From an uncultured Bacteroidales bacterium (GTDB lineage: Bacteria > Bacteroidota > Bacteroidia > Bacteroidales > UBA932): DNA of 64,000 nt. A program made the position numbers and the translations under genes. The notes beneath the pieces are model-generated. The model searched no databases and was not told the DNA's origin. It saw nothing but the letters and a program-made list of their open reading frames with translations. Shown piece by piece: positions 6,807-15,724 of the stretch; position 1 is the stretch's first letter, and each line of letters begins with the position of its first letter. The stretch lies in assembly GCA_949297365.1 (NCBI GenBank), contig CASFSL010000046.1, positions 1 to 64,000 on the forward strand, given 5' to 3'.

Positions 6807-7592
6807 TTAGATAATGAATTTCTCTTTCAGTCTGGAAACGATGATGCCTACTGCCTCCTCGGGATCGACCTCGAACACCTCTCCTGGAGCCTTGAGACCC
6901 TTGGTAAAGGCCTTGAGCACCTTGGTCGGAGAACCTTTCAGACCGAGCTTGCTCTCGTCCACGTCTATCTTGTCGGCACTCCAGATCTCCACGTTCTTAT
7001 TGTAGGCCTCCACGATGCCGGGAGCACTCATATATCTGGGCTTCACAGCAGAAGACAGCACAGTCAGAAGGCAGGGCATCTGAGCCTCGAGTATCTGTAC
7101 TCCGTCCTCTGTCTCCCTGGTGACTCTGAGAGCCTGGCCGCCTTTCTCCACCTCAAGGCCGCACACGTATGACACCTGGGGAATATCCAGATGCTCTGCA
7201 GTCTGAGGTCCCACCTGGGCAGTGTCACCGTCTATGGCCTGGCGTCCGGTAATAATCAAGTCCCATTCGAGAGTCCGGAGAGCACCGGCAAGAGCATTGG
7301 AAGTAGCGAGAGTGTCCGCGCCTGCGAATTTTCTATCTGTCAAAAGGATTGCCCTGTCAACACCCATCGCGAAAGCTTCTCTGAGTATCTGGTCGGCCTG
7401 AGGAGGTCCCATAGTGATGACCGTAACATGGGCACCGTATTTGTCTTTCAGACGGAGAGCCATCTCCAGTCCGCCCTTGTCATCGGGGTTCATGATGCTG
7501 GGCACTCCGTCCCTGATAAGAGTACCGGTAACGGGATTGATCTTTATCTCGGTAGTATCCGGAACCTGCTTGATACAAACTACTATATTCAT
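6807..7592 (-). CDS. etfB: Electron transfer flavoprotein beta subunit
   Basis: 261 residues, starting MNIVVCIKQVPDT as EtfB proteins do. The segment GRQAIDGDTAQVGPQTAEHL is the EtfB nucleotide-binding signature in the form seen in fermentative, butyryl-CoA-dehydrogenase-linked ETFs. It forms a heterodimer with EtfA and carries electrons for crotonyl-CoA reduction. It lies between bcd (12 bases) and etfA (10 bases) in the operon. Confidence 0.95.
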   Translation of the reverse strand: MNIVVCIKQVPDTTEIKINPVTGTLIRDGVPSIMNPDDKGGLEMALRLKDKYGAHVTVITMGPPQADQILREAFAMGVDRAILLTDRKFAGADTLATSNALAGALRTLEWDLIITGRQAIDGDTAQVGPQTAEHLDIPQVSYVCGLEVEKGGQALRVTRETEDGVQILEAQMPCLLTVLSSAVKPRYMSAPGIVEAYNKNVEIWSADKIDVDESKLGLKGSPTKVLKAFTKGLKAPGEVFEVDPEEAVGIIVSRLKEKFII

Positions 7593-7604
7593 ACTTTACT
7601 GATT

Positions 7605-8747
7605 TTACTTTTTAAACATACTGGCTGCTATCACCATTCTCTGAACTTCGGAGGTTCCCTCGTAGATCTCGGTGATCTTGGCATCACGCATCATCCTCTC
7701 CACGGGATACTCGCGGGTGTAGCCGTAGCCTCCGTGGAACTGTACCGCCTTGGTGGTTACTTCCATCGCCGTCTCGGCAGCGAACAGCTTGGCCATGGCG
7801 GCATCGGCCGAATAAGGCTCCTTGCAGTCTTTCTTGAAGGCAGCCGAACGCACCAGCAGACGGGAGGCCTCCACCTTGGTCTTCAGGTCGGCCATCTGGA
7901 ACTGGGTATTCTGGAACTGGGAGAGCGACTTGCCGAACTGCTTGCGTTCCATGGTGTACTTGACAGTCTCGTCAAGAGCACCCTGGGCTATACCGAGGGC
8001 CTGAGATGCGATACCGATACGGCCTCCGTCAAGGGTCTTCATCGCGATGGCGAATCCGCCACCCACCTTGCCGAGCAGATTGCCCTTGGGTATGCGGCAG
8101 TCGGAGAATATCAGCTCGGCCGTGGCTGAGCCTCTGATGCCCATCTTCAGCTCCTTCTTGCCCACCTCGAAACCGGGAGTGCCGGCCTCCACGATAAACG
8201 CGGATATACCCTTGTTCTTCAAGGATTTGTCAGTCATGGCGAAGATTACATAGACATGTGCGTGTCCGGCATTGGTGATGAATATCTTGTTGCCGTTGAG
8301 CACCCACTCGTCTCCGTCGAGAACAGCTGTGGTCTGCTGTGCGGACGCGTCAGTACCGGCGTTGGGCTCGGTCAGGCCGAATGCTCCAAGCCATTCGCCT
8401 GATGCTAATTTGGGCAGGTACTTGCGCTTCTGCTCCTCCGTTCCGTTCTCGAAAATAGGTGCCAGGCAGAGGGATGTATGGGCCGACAGCACTACGCCTG
8501 TCGTGGCGCATACTCTCGAAAGCTCCTCTACTGCGATGGTGTACATTATATTGTCTCCTCCTGCTCCGCCGTACTCAACGGGAAGAGGTATACCGAAAAG
8601 TCCCAGAGGCGCCATCTTCTGGACTGTCTCTATGGGAAACCTCTCCTGCTCGTCTATCTCTGCAGCCAGAGGCTTTACTTCCTTCTCGGCAAATTCTCTG
8701 ATCATCTGCCTGAAAAGCGACTGCGTAGGTGTGAGTTTAAAATCCAT
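7605..8747 (-). CDS. bcd: Short-chain acyl-CoA (butyryl-CoA) dehydrogenase
   Basis: 380 residues, standard acyl-CoA dehydrogenase length. Visible blocks are LTEPNAGTDASAQQT (FAD/substrate), the KMGIRGSATAELIFSDCRIP segment, QFHGGYGYTREYPVERMMRD and the C-terminal ITEIYEGTSEVQRMVIA, whose first Glu in EGTSE is the catalytic base in short-chain enzymes. It reduces crotonyl-CoA to butyryl-CoA with electrons from EtfAB. Context with hbd, crt, kal and ato genes supports the butyryl rather than a long-chain specificity. Confidence 0.93.
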   Translation of the reverse strand: MDFKLTPTQSLFRQMIREFAEKEVKPLAAEIDEQERFPIETVQKMAPLGLFGIPLPVEYGGAGGDNIMYTIAVEELSRVCATTGVVLSAHTSLCLAPIFENGTEEQKRKYLPKLASGEWLGAFGLTEPNAGTDASAQQTTAVLDGDEWVLNGNKIFITNAGHAHVYVIFAMTDKSLKNKGISAFIVEAGTPGFEVGKKELKMGIRGSATAELIFSDCRIPKGNLLGKVGGGFAIAMKTLDGGRIGIASQALGIAQGALDETVKYTMERKQFGKSLSQFQNTQFQMADLKTKVEASRLLVRSAAFKKDCKEPYSADAAMAKLFAAETAMEVTTKAVQFHGGYGYTREYPVERMMRDAKITEIYEGTSEVQRMVIAASMFKK

Positions 8748-8759
8748 ATTCTTAAATAT

Positions 8760-9608
8760 TTAGTATTTATAAAATCCTTCTCCTGTTTTACGTCCGAGCA
8801 GTCCGGCACGCACCATCTTCCTCAGCAGCGGATGGGGACGGTACTTGTCGTCACCGAACTCGCTGTGCAGTACCTCCATGATTGCCAGACATACATCCAG
8901 ACCGATAAGGTCAGCCAGGGCGAGAGGGCCCATGGGATGGTTGGCACCGAGCTTCATGGCCGCGTCTATGTCATCGCGGGAAGCCACTCCGTCTGCCAGA
9001 ATACCCACAGCCTCGTTTACCATCGGGATGAGTATGCGGTTGACAACAAAGCCAGGAGCCTCGTTGACCGCCACAGGTGTCTTGCCTATCTCCTGACAAA
9101 GAGCGAATACGGCATCGAATACCTCCTGTGATGTCCTCTGTCCCTTGATAATCTCAACGAGCTTCATCACTGTCGCAGGATTGAAGAAATGCATGCCTAT
9201 TACGTGACAGGGCCTTGAGATATTGGCCGCGATGCCGGTTATGGAGAGCGATGACGTGTTGGTGGCAATGATGGTCTCTTTCTTGCAGAGAGCATCCAGC
9301 TCCTTGAAAAGCTCAATCTTCAAGTGCATCTCCTCCACTGCCGCCTCGATGATAAGGTCGGAGTCAGCGATGTCCTTATAATCTGTGGTCAGAGTAATAT
9401 TGGCCAGAGTCGCGTCCATGGCGGCCTGATCCATCTTGCCTTTCTCGACGAGCTTGCCGAGGGATTTGGTGATTCTGGCCATAGCCTTGGCGTTGGAAGC
9501 CTCGCTGCGGCTCTTCATTGTGACTTTGCGTCCGGCCTGTGCGAAAGCCTGGACGATGCCGGAGCCCATTGTTCCGGTTCCGATTACGGAAATTTTTTCT
9601 ATTGTCAT
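8760..9608 (-). CDS. hbd: 3-hydroxybutyryl-CoA dehydrogenase
   Basis: 282 residues, typical of clostridial Hbd. The Rossmann motif is GTGTMGSGIVQAFAQAG. The catalytic His lies in HVIGMHFFNPATVMKLVEII, and the C-terminal dimer domain reads NHPMGPLALADLIGLDVCL. It interconverts acetoacetyl-CoA and 3-hydroxybutyryl-CoA with NAD(H). The classical lysine pathway does not need this step, so with crt it lets acetoacetyl-CoA from the AtoDA reaction act as an electron sink to butyrate. Confidence 0.94.
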   Translation of the reverse strand: MTIEKISVIGTGTMGSGIVQAFAQAGRKVTMKSRSEASNAKAMARITKSLGKLVEKGKMDQAAMDATLANITLTTDYKDIADSDLIIEAAVEEMHLKIELFKELDALCKKETIIATNTSSLSITGIAANISRPCHVIGMHFFNPATVMKLVEIIKGQRTSQEVFDAVFALCQEIGKTPVAVNEAPGFVVNRILIPMVNEAVGILADGVASRDDIDAAMKLGANHPMGPLALADLIGLDVCLAIMEVLHSEFGDDKYRPHPLLRKMVRAGLLGRKTGEGFYKY

Positions 9609-9621
9609 AACTGTCAGTGTT

Positions 9622-10401
9622 TTATCTGTTCTTAAATTCTGGTTTGCCTTTTTCCAGGAAAGCCTTCATGCCCGTTTTCTGGTCTTCCGTTGCAAAGCAC
9701 TCGGAAAAAGCGCGGTTCTCGGTTGCGAGAGCCGTTGTCTCATCCATGTCGTAATTGGCATTGATGCAGGCCTTGGCCTTGCGTACCGCTATGGGTGCAT
9801 TGGCCATGATGTCGCGGGCCAGTCCCAGGGCATAGTCCATCAGCTCCTCGGGGGGCAATACATGATTGACCAGTCCTATGCGCAGAGCCTCTGCGGCATT
9901 GATTACCCTGCCGGAGTAGATCATCTCCTTAGCATAGCCCTGTCCCACCAGCTTGGGCAGACGGTAAGTGCCCGAAAAACCGGGAATGATACCCAGCTTC
10001 ACCTCCGGCTGACCGAATTTGGCCTTCTCTGAGGCGATACGGATATCGCAGGCCATCGCCAGCTCGCAGCCTCCACCGAGAGCAAATCCGTTCACGGCCG
10101 CTATAACAGGTATCGGCAACTCCTCTATCCTGCGGAACACCTCGGCTCCGAAACGGCCGAAATCCAACCCCTGCTCAGCATCAAATCCAGCCATCTGGGA
10201 TATGTCGGCACCTGCCACGAAAGACTTCGGGCCGTCTCCGCGGATTATCAGCACGGCAGTACCTTCAGGCAAGTCCAGTACAAAACTGTTGATCTCCTCC
10301 AGCACTGGTCTGCTCAGGGAATTGAGCGACTGAGGATGCGAGATGCTCAGGATACATATACCAGCCTCCGGAGTCTCTGCCTTCAAAAATTTATATTCCA
10401 T
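9622..10401 (-). CDS. crt: Enoyl-CoA hydratase (crotonase)
   Basis: 259 residues of the crotonase fold. The oxyanion-hole and catalytic blocks are AAVNGFALGGGCELAMACD (Glu in GGCEL) and FGQPEVKLGIIPGFSGTYRL (Glu in QPEV), so both catalytic glutamates are present. It hydrates crotonyl-CoA to 3-hydroxybutyryl-CoA or the reverse. It sits between atoA (5 bases) and hbd (13 bases) and completes the acetoacetyl-CoA to crotonyl-CoA branch. Confidence 0.93.
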   Translation of the reverse strand: MEYKFLKAETPEAGICILSISHPQSLNSLSRPVLEEINSFVLDLPEGTAVLIIRGDGPKSFVAGADISQMAGFDAEQGLDFGRFGAEVFRRIEELPIPVIAAVNGFALGGGCELAMACDIRIASEKAKFGQPEVKLGIIPGFSGTYRLPKLVGQGYAKEMIYSGRVINAAEALRIGLVNHVLPPEELMDYALGLARDIMANAPIAVRKAKACINANYDMDETTALATENRAFSECFATEDQKTGMKAFLEKGKPEFKNR

Positions 10402-10406
10402 AACCG

Positions 10407-11066
10407 TTACTGTCTCATGGGTTTGAGATCATCGGAAATGATGAGCTGAGCCTCGGTGGCAGCCTGAACCTGTTCCACGGTAAACTCAGGATTGATCTCC
10501 CTCAGGACGATGCCTTTATCGGTAATGTCCATAACGCCCATCTCAGTGATGATCATATTGACCTGTCCTGCGGCAGTAAGAGGCAGACGGCATTTCTTCA
10601 GGATTTTGGGATTGCCCTTGGCAGTGTGCTCCATGGTCAGGATGACCTTTCTCGCACCCACGAGCAAGTCCATGGCGCCTCCCATTCCGGGCACCTTCTT
10701 GCCGGGGATGATCCAGTTGGCCAGGTCTCCTTTCTCGTCCACCTCAAGAGCACCGAGGAAAGTCACGTCCACATGACCGCCACGGATAATCTCAAACGAA
10801 GCCAGTGAACTGCAAGCATACGCACCGGGAACGGCGGTAATATATCCACCACCTGAATTAATGAGGTCGGGGTTCTCCTCTCCTGGTTTTGGAGTAGGTC
10901 CCATGCCGACCAGACCGTTCTCGCTCTGGAGAATTACCGACACTCCTTCAGGAAGAAAGTCAGGTATCATGGTAGGCAGTCCGATGCCGAGATTCACGAC
11001 ATCACCGTCTTTTAGTTCGAGGGCAGCCCTGCGGGCTATCACCTCTCTGATCTGATTCTTGTCCAT
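10407..11066 (-). CDS. atoA: Butyryl-CoA:acetoacetate CoA-transferase beta subunit
   Basis: 219 residues, the length of 3-oxoacid CoA-transferase subunit B. The start RAALELKDGDVVNLGIGLPT and the active-site block SENGLVGMG, whose Glu forms the CoA thioester, are characteristic, as is GAMDLLVGARKVILTMEH. It works with AtoD, which is encoded nine genes away at the front of the same operon (19310-19960). The pair moves CoA from butyryl-CoA to acetoacetate made by Kce, releasing butyrate. Confidence 0.92.
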   Translation of the reverse strand: MDKNQIREVIARRAALELKDGDVVNLGIGLPTMIPDFLPEGVSVILQSENGLVGMGPTPKPGEENPDLINSGGGYITAVPGAYACSSLASFEIIRGGHVDVTFLGALEVDEKGDLANWIIPGKKVPGMGGAMDLLVGARKVILTMEHTAKGNPKILKKCRLPLTAAGQVNMIITEMGVMDITDKGIVLREINPEFTVEQVQAATEAQLIISDDLKPMRQ

Positions 11067-11085
11067 TGTAAAATGTATTTAGTGA

Positions 11086-11877
11086 TTATTGTTTATTGTG
11101 TCTGCGCACATATTCCTCGGCTATGAACGAAGCCACGTCATCGGCGTATGTGTTCATACCGAAACCGGCGTCATACCCCAGTTCCTTGGCCAGCTCGTGA
11201 GTGATGCGGGGACCGCCGCAAGCCAGGATGACCTTGTCGCGCAGGCCCTCTGCCTCGAGCAGCTCGACCAGCTCGGTCAGGTTCTTGATGTGGATGTCCT
11301 TCTGGGTCACTGTCTGCGAGACTATAAGGGCATCGGCATGCAGTTCCACCGCCTTGGCGATAAAGTCCTCGTTAGGTACCTGACTGCCAAGATTATAGGC
11401 ATCTATCATATCGTAGCGCTCCAGGCCGTAATGTCCGGCATATCCCTTCATGTTCATGATGGCGTCTATGCCCACCGTATGGGCATCGGTGCCTGTACTT
11501 GCCCCCACGACTACCAGCTTGCGTCCTATGTTCTCCCTGATGTACTCGTCCGTCGCGGGCATGTCCATGACGTTTGACTCGACTTTAGGCACATGAATGG
11601 CCGTGAAATCCACTGTCTGAGTGGCCGAACCGTAACAGTTGAAGAACGTGAAGCCCGGAGTAAGCTCCTTATAGAATACCACCTGGGGATTGTTCAGCCC
11701 CATGGCCTTGATGAGCTGTTTAGCTGCTTCCACGGCCTCGTCTCCAGCCGGCACCGGAAGTGTGAAGCTGAGCTGCACCTTTCCATCGTTCATGGTGTCC
11801 CCGTAGGGTTTGATTGCCTTGAGGTTCAGATTCTTGTCGTAATCCTTCTCCTCCATTGAATATAAACCGCCACTCAT
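11086..11877 (-). CDS. kamE: D-lysine/L-beta-lysine 5,6-aminomutase beta subunit
   Basis: 263 residues. This subunit binds adenosylcobalamin and PLP. The cobalamin motif DAHTVG gives H133, and K144 falls in AIMNMKGYAG. Both numbers equal the Co-ligating His and PLP-binding Lys known from the Clostridium sticklandii enzyme, which supports the chosen start. The rest (ACGGPRITHELAKELGYDAGFG) is the B12-binding Rossmann end. With KamD it moves the terminal amino group of beta-lysine to give 3,5-diaminohexanoate. KamE start and KamD stop are one base apart. Confidence 0.96.
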   Translation of the reverse strand: MSGGLYSMEEKDYDKNLNLKAIKPYGDTMNDGKVQLSFTLPVPAGDEAVEAAKQLIKAMGLNNPQVVFYKELTPGFTFFNCYGSATQTVDFTAIHVPKVESNVMDMPATDEYIRENIGRKLVVVGASTGTDAHTVGIDAIMNMKGYAGHYGLERYDMIDAYNLGSQVPNEDFIAKAVELHADALIVSQTVTQKDIHIKNLTELVELLEAEGLRDKVILACGGPRITHELAKELGYDAGFGMNTYADDVASFIAEEYVRRHNKQ

Positions 11878-11878
11878 A

Positions 11879-13432
11879 TTATTTTCCTCCTAACATTATC
11901 TTAATAAACGGATTCATGTAATTCTGCCCCTTAGGGGTGACGCCGTCGAGCCCTTTGCCGCCATTGCGAGGGCGCTTCACGTCAGCGAAGATACCTTTCT
12001 CCAGGGCTGTGAACAGACCTTCCTTGTCCAGTTTCTCCAGCAGTTCTATGGCCTTGTCCAGCACTTCTTTGGCACGTGTACGTATGATACCTCCCTCCTT
12101 GAACTCCACCTCGTCTCCGATATTCTTCATATTGTTGAAGATGTACTTGGCATTTTCAATTGAAAGGAAACGGTCTGACATGAAAGGAGTATGAATGGCC
12201 TCGGTAGGCATACCCAAAAGCTGTATGCCCTGATTGGTCCAGATACCCACCATGTTGAAGAGGGCGTCCTGGATATGGCCGCGGAAGATGTTTCCGGTCA
12301 TGAACTTTGTGGGAGGCATGTATTTGAGCGGAGCCTTGGGGAAAATCTCGCGGGCCATCTGGGCCTGCGCCAGCTCCAGCAGGAAGCCGTTTTCCAGCAT
12401 CGGGTCCATCTCAAAGGCGTGTCCGAGTCCCATCTGCTCCTCAGGCAGGCCGGCGATGAGTGCAAGCTGCTCGTTGATGATGTCGGAGGCCAGCACGGTG
12501 TGGGCAGCCTCGACTGCATCGGCAGTGGTCAGGTAGTTGTCCTCTCCGGTGTTGATAATCACTCCGGCAAATCCGTTGATCACCCTGGAGAAGAACTGGT
12601 CTATCATCGTTCTCTGCATGTTGATGTCGCGGAACAGGATGCCGTAGAGCGCATCATTGAGCATCACGTCAAGTCCCTCAAATGCACCCATTACGGCTAT
12701 CTCGGGCATACACAGGCCGGAGCAGTAGTTACACAGGCGGATGTAGCGTCCTACCTCCTCTCCCACCTTGTCCAGGGCCTGGCGCATGATTCGGAAATTC
12801 TCCTGTGTGGCATAAGTGCCGCCGAAGCCCTCGGTAGTGGCTCCATAGGGCACATAGTCCAGCAGCGACTGACCGGTAGTGCGGATGACGGCGATGATGT
12901 CGGCACCCTGACGTGCGGCGGCCTCGGCCTGCACCACGTCCTCGTAGATGTTGCCCGTAGCCACGATCACATAGATGTAGGGCTTGGGACCCTCTCCTAT
13001 CTTCTCGATATAGTCCTCGCGCCTTTTCCTGCGGGCCTTGATTTTCTCCACAGAGGCCTTTATCGGGGCCTCGAGAGCCTTGTCTATCTCAGCCTTGGGG
13101 CGGATTTCCAATTTTGTAATGTCCAGTTTGCCGTCAGCGATCTCCTCTGCTATCTGCATGGGAGTCTTCCCGGTAACTACCATGGCATTGCCCACATAGA
13201 ACAACGCGCCTTCTCCAAGGACTCCGGCAGCCTTGAGACTGTCCACCACCACATTGGGAAGGGGCACCGAGTTGGCGTCCACTCCGTCTATTCCGAGCAG
13301 ACGGCACAGGGTTCTCTCCACTGCGACAGTGGTATAACCGTCCACGAAACGCTGGACATCGGCAGCAACACCGGCAGCGAGCTGCCTGGCGTATGCCACT
13401 TTCTTAGAATCTAATCCTAATTTGCTATTCAT
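11879..13432 (-). CDS. kamD: Lysine 5,6-aminomutase alpha subunit
   Basis: 517 residues, the expected size for KamD. It is a TIM-barrel subunit that holds substrate and the upper face of the cobalamin. Family features include KVAYARQLAAGVAADVQRFV at the N-terminus, the ARQGADIIAVIRTTGQSLLD strand-loop and AQAMRQALDK-like helices (here RIMRQALDKVGEEVGRYIR). It lies between kamE and kamC; its first 8 bases overlap the end of kamC, pointing to coupled translation with its proposed reactivase. Confidence 0.95.
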   Translation of the reverse strand: MNSKLGLDSKKVAYARQLAAGVAADVQRFVDGYTTVAVERTLCRLLGIDGVDANSVPLPNVVVDSLKAAGVLGEGALFYVGNAMVVTGKTPMQIAEEIADGKLDITKLEIRPKAEIDKALEAPIKASVEKIKARRKRREDYIEKIGEGPKPYIYVIVATGNIYEDVVQAEAAARQGADIIAVIRTTGQSLLDYVPYGATTEGFGGTYATQENFRIMRQALDKVGEEVGRYIRLCNYCSGLCMPEIAVMGAFEGLDVMLNDALYGILFRDINMQRTMIDQFFSRVINGFAGVIINTGEDNYLTTADAVEAAHTVLASDIINEQLALIAGLPEEQMGLGHAFEMDPMLENGFLLELAQAQMAREIFPKAPLKYMPPTKFMTGNIFRGHIQDALFNMVGIWTNQGIQLLGMPTEAIHTPFMSDRFLSIENAKYIFNNMKNIGDEVEFKEGGIIRTRAKEVLDKAIELLEKLDKEGLFTALEKGIFADVKRPRNGGKGLDGVTPKGQNYMNPFIKIMLGGK

Positions 13433-14774
13433 ACTTCAACAGTTTTTTTGCCTCCCCTATCCATTCAGGGGAAATATTCAAGGACTCAGCCACATTGAGG
13501 GCCTCGTGGGGTACATCCCCGTCCGGGGCCGGGCAGAGCCTATAATTCATTTTTCCATTCACTATTCCGGTCACACGCAGCCTGCGGCAGTCACAGTCAC
13601 CGGAAGAAACATTGTAATGCGTGGTCAGCAGGAGCGCAGCTCCTCTGCGGCCCAGCAGTGCCACAAGCGACTCGACAAGAGCCGTCCCCTCGATAGGATT
13701 GGTACTCCGCGCCGGCTCGTCTATCATAGCCACCATACCGGCTCCGTCTGTTGCGGAAGCGCGGACCGCACTGTCTATGGCGGTCATCTCCGCGGCGAAC
13801 GAGGACAGACCGGCCGTCATGTCCTGAGCGTCCCCGGATATGAAGAAGACCTGTCGCTTCAGCTCTATCCGTGCCGATTCTGCCGGTATGCCCATGCCGA
13901 AAGAGAAGAGATACTGGCACAGAGCAGTCATCTTCAGTACGACTGTCTTTCCTCCCATATTGGCACCGATTATGACCACCGGTCTGTCTCCGAACGAGAC
14001 ATCTATGGGAGTAAATTCCTTGCCGTCTTTTTCCAGGATAGACTTAATATAAGGATGATACATGCCTTTATATGAAGTAGTCCATGAAGATATCTCCGGT
14101 ATGCACAGCCCCATCTCCCGCATCTGTACGGCCTTGGCCAGACTGATGTCCAGGACAGCCAGGGACTCCATCAGCTTTCTCAGCTCAGGAACAAAAGGCC
14201 GCAATGCATCGCATATACGGACCCTGATACGGCTTTCCTCGTCCTGCTCCTGCTGCATGAGTCTCTCCCTTGTATCGGGATTGCTCTCCCTGGAGATAAG
14301 AAGCCTTAGACGCGCAAGTTCCTCCGAATAAGAATCGTAGATATAGAACGAAGCTATATTGTTTCCGTCCGGATCAAGCACTGACAGCGGAACTTCCAGG
14401 GACGGCATCTCAGGAAAGAGGCCTGAATGACCAGCCGATGCTAGATGCGAGGACACTCTCCTGCCCAGCATGATGAGATGCTTGATCTCGAAGAGCTCTA
14501 TATCATCCACAGTAGCCCCTGACTCAGTCCGGTCGAGAGTGCCGGATATGTTTTTCAGTCCGCACAGCTCCGTATGGAGCATGGCTGTCAGATTGCCGTC
14601 GGATGCTACGGGCATAAAGCTCCCGAGTACCGCATAGGCATCCCGGACCTCCTCCTCGCAGGAGCAGGATGATGAGTCCATCAGGTATCTGAGAGAGTAT
14701 CCGGAAGCGACCGGAAGAGTCTCTATCATATACCTGAGACCGCAGGGTGAGTCTATGATGTCTCTAAGCTTCAT
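13425..14774 (-). CDS. kamC: MutS-like ATPase KamC, proposed lysine 5,6-aminomutase reactivase subunit
   Basis: 449 residues with the C-terminal ATPase domain of MutS but no mismatch-recognition domain. Walker A is GANMGGKT near 270-277, Walker B/D-loop is MVAMIDEPARSTNP near 347-358, and TTHYN near 384-388 matches the MutS signature His. In lysine-fermentation clusters this protein is named KamC and thought, with KamB, to exchange damaged cobalamin on KamDE, as reactivases do for other B12 enzymes. That role is family knowledge, not shown by the sequence. It overlaps kamB by 11 bases and kamD by 8. Confidence 0.85.
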   Translation of the reverse strand: MKLRDIIDSPCGLRYMIETLPVASGYSLRYLMDSSSCSCEEEVRDAYAVLGSFMPVASDGNLTAMLHTELCGLKNISGTLDRTESGATVDDIELFEIKHLIMLGRRVSSHLASAGHSGLFPEMPSLEVPLSVLDPDGNNIASFYIYDSYSEELARLRLLISRESNPDTRERLMQQEQDEESRIRVRICDALRPFVPELRKLMESLAVLDISLAKAVQMREMGLCIPEISSWTTSYKGMYHPYIKSILEKDGKEFTPIDVSFGDRPVVIIGANMGGKTVVLKMTALCQYLFSFGMGIPAESARIELKRQVFFISGDAQDMTAGLSSFAAEMTAIDSAVRASATDGAGMVAMIDEPARSTNPIEGTALVESLVALLGRRGAALLLTTHYNVSSGDCDCRRLRVTGIVNGKMNYRLCPAPDGDVPHEALNVAESLNISPEWIGEAKKLLKYE

Positions 14775-15714
14775 GTCTCTTTATATCATACACCGGTATC
14801 TGCAACTTGTCGGACAGTCTTGCGCACAAGAGTTCCGAATCCAGACGATAACCGTTGGGAGCCAGCGGATTGACACATACAGCCAACAACACTGTGCGCC
14901 GGCGTACTCTCAGCCGTCCGCCGGCACGTACAAAACTGCGGTACTGCCCCGGAGTGACGAATATCCTGGTGAAATCCTCCACCACGACCTCGTATCTGTC
15001 CAGGCCCCCGTCCTGTGTCAGACGGGCCAGCAGTCTGTCTGTCAGAGCCCCCGTTACATCCACCCTATCTGTATCCTCGCATATCTCCACGTCCGGAGCC
15101 ATGGAGGATACGGTCACTGAACGGGCCGTGTCCGGATGCGTCTCAGCCAACGGCAGACGTATCATCCCGACGCAGAACGCCGTAAGGTCCACCATAGTGG
15201 AAAGGCTGGAGGAAAGCGCGGCACCTGTCGCCAGGACCATCGCATCGCTCACAGCAGGAGAGGCGCTGCTTTTCCGCGAAAGCGCCCCGTCTATTATCGT
15301 AAGGTCTATACCGAAACCGGCAATGCCGCTCATCCATCTTCTCAGGGAAGCTGTCGAAGAAGGCCCCGAAAGGATGACTTTCCCTTCCAAGACCACCTTC
15401 GCAGTTATCAGTCTTCCCAATGCCGTTGTCTCATCGGATATATCCACAATCTCGGACACCATCCTGCGGGCCCTGTAATGGGTCTCGGATGTGGAGAAGA
15501 ACATACCCTCGCGGAGCACTATCTCCGGTTTGGGAGTCCTTGTGACCTGATCAGTCCTCTCCCCGTCCAGTCCTATGGATGTCACGCACACCTTGCGCTC
15601 ATGCAGCGGCAGACGGCGGATGATGTAATTGAGGCATTCTGTCTTGCCGCAGTTCTTCTCCATACCGACGACCGCCACACTCCGATAGTTCAACAGTTCA
15701 TGGACAAATGGCAT
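14764..15714 (-). CDS. kamB: KamB, proposed lysine 5,6-aminomutase reactivase subunit
   Basis: 316 residues. A P-loop-like motif GMEKNCGKTE is at 17-26, followed by YIIRRL, and a hydrophobic strand ending in Asp (DLTIIDGALSRKS) looks like Walker B. The rest has no motif I recognise. The name comes from its fixed place beside the MutS-like kamC in lysine-fermentation clusters. It overlaps kamC by 11 bases and follows kamA by 10. Direct evidence for activity is not visible; an ATP-dependent chaperone-like role with KamC on KamDE is the working assumption. Confidence 0.8.
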   Translation of the reverse strand: MPFVHELLNYRSVAVVGMEKNCGKTECLNYIIRRLPLHERKVCVTSIGLDGERTDQVTRTPKPEIVLREGMFFSTSETHYRARRMVSEIVDISDETTALGRLITAKVVLEGKVILSGPSSTASLRRWMSGIAGFGIDLTIIDGALSRKSSASPAVSDAMVLATGAALSSSLSTMVDLTAFCVGMIRLPLAETHPDTARSVTVSSMAPDVEICEDTDRVDVTGALTDRLLARLTQDGGLDRYEVVVEDFTRIFVTPGQYRSFVRAGGRLRVRRRTVLLAVCVNPLAPNGYRLDSELLCARLSDKLQIPVYDIKRHEA

Positions 15715-15724
15715 CTAGTCAATA

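Noticed and set aside
12191..13414. Long plus-strand frame (407 codons) opposite kamD
   Set aside because: Antisense shadow of a clear kamD gene; such long antisense frames recur opposite most genes here because of codon bias.
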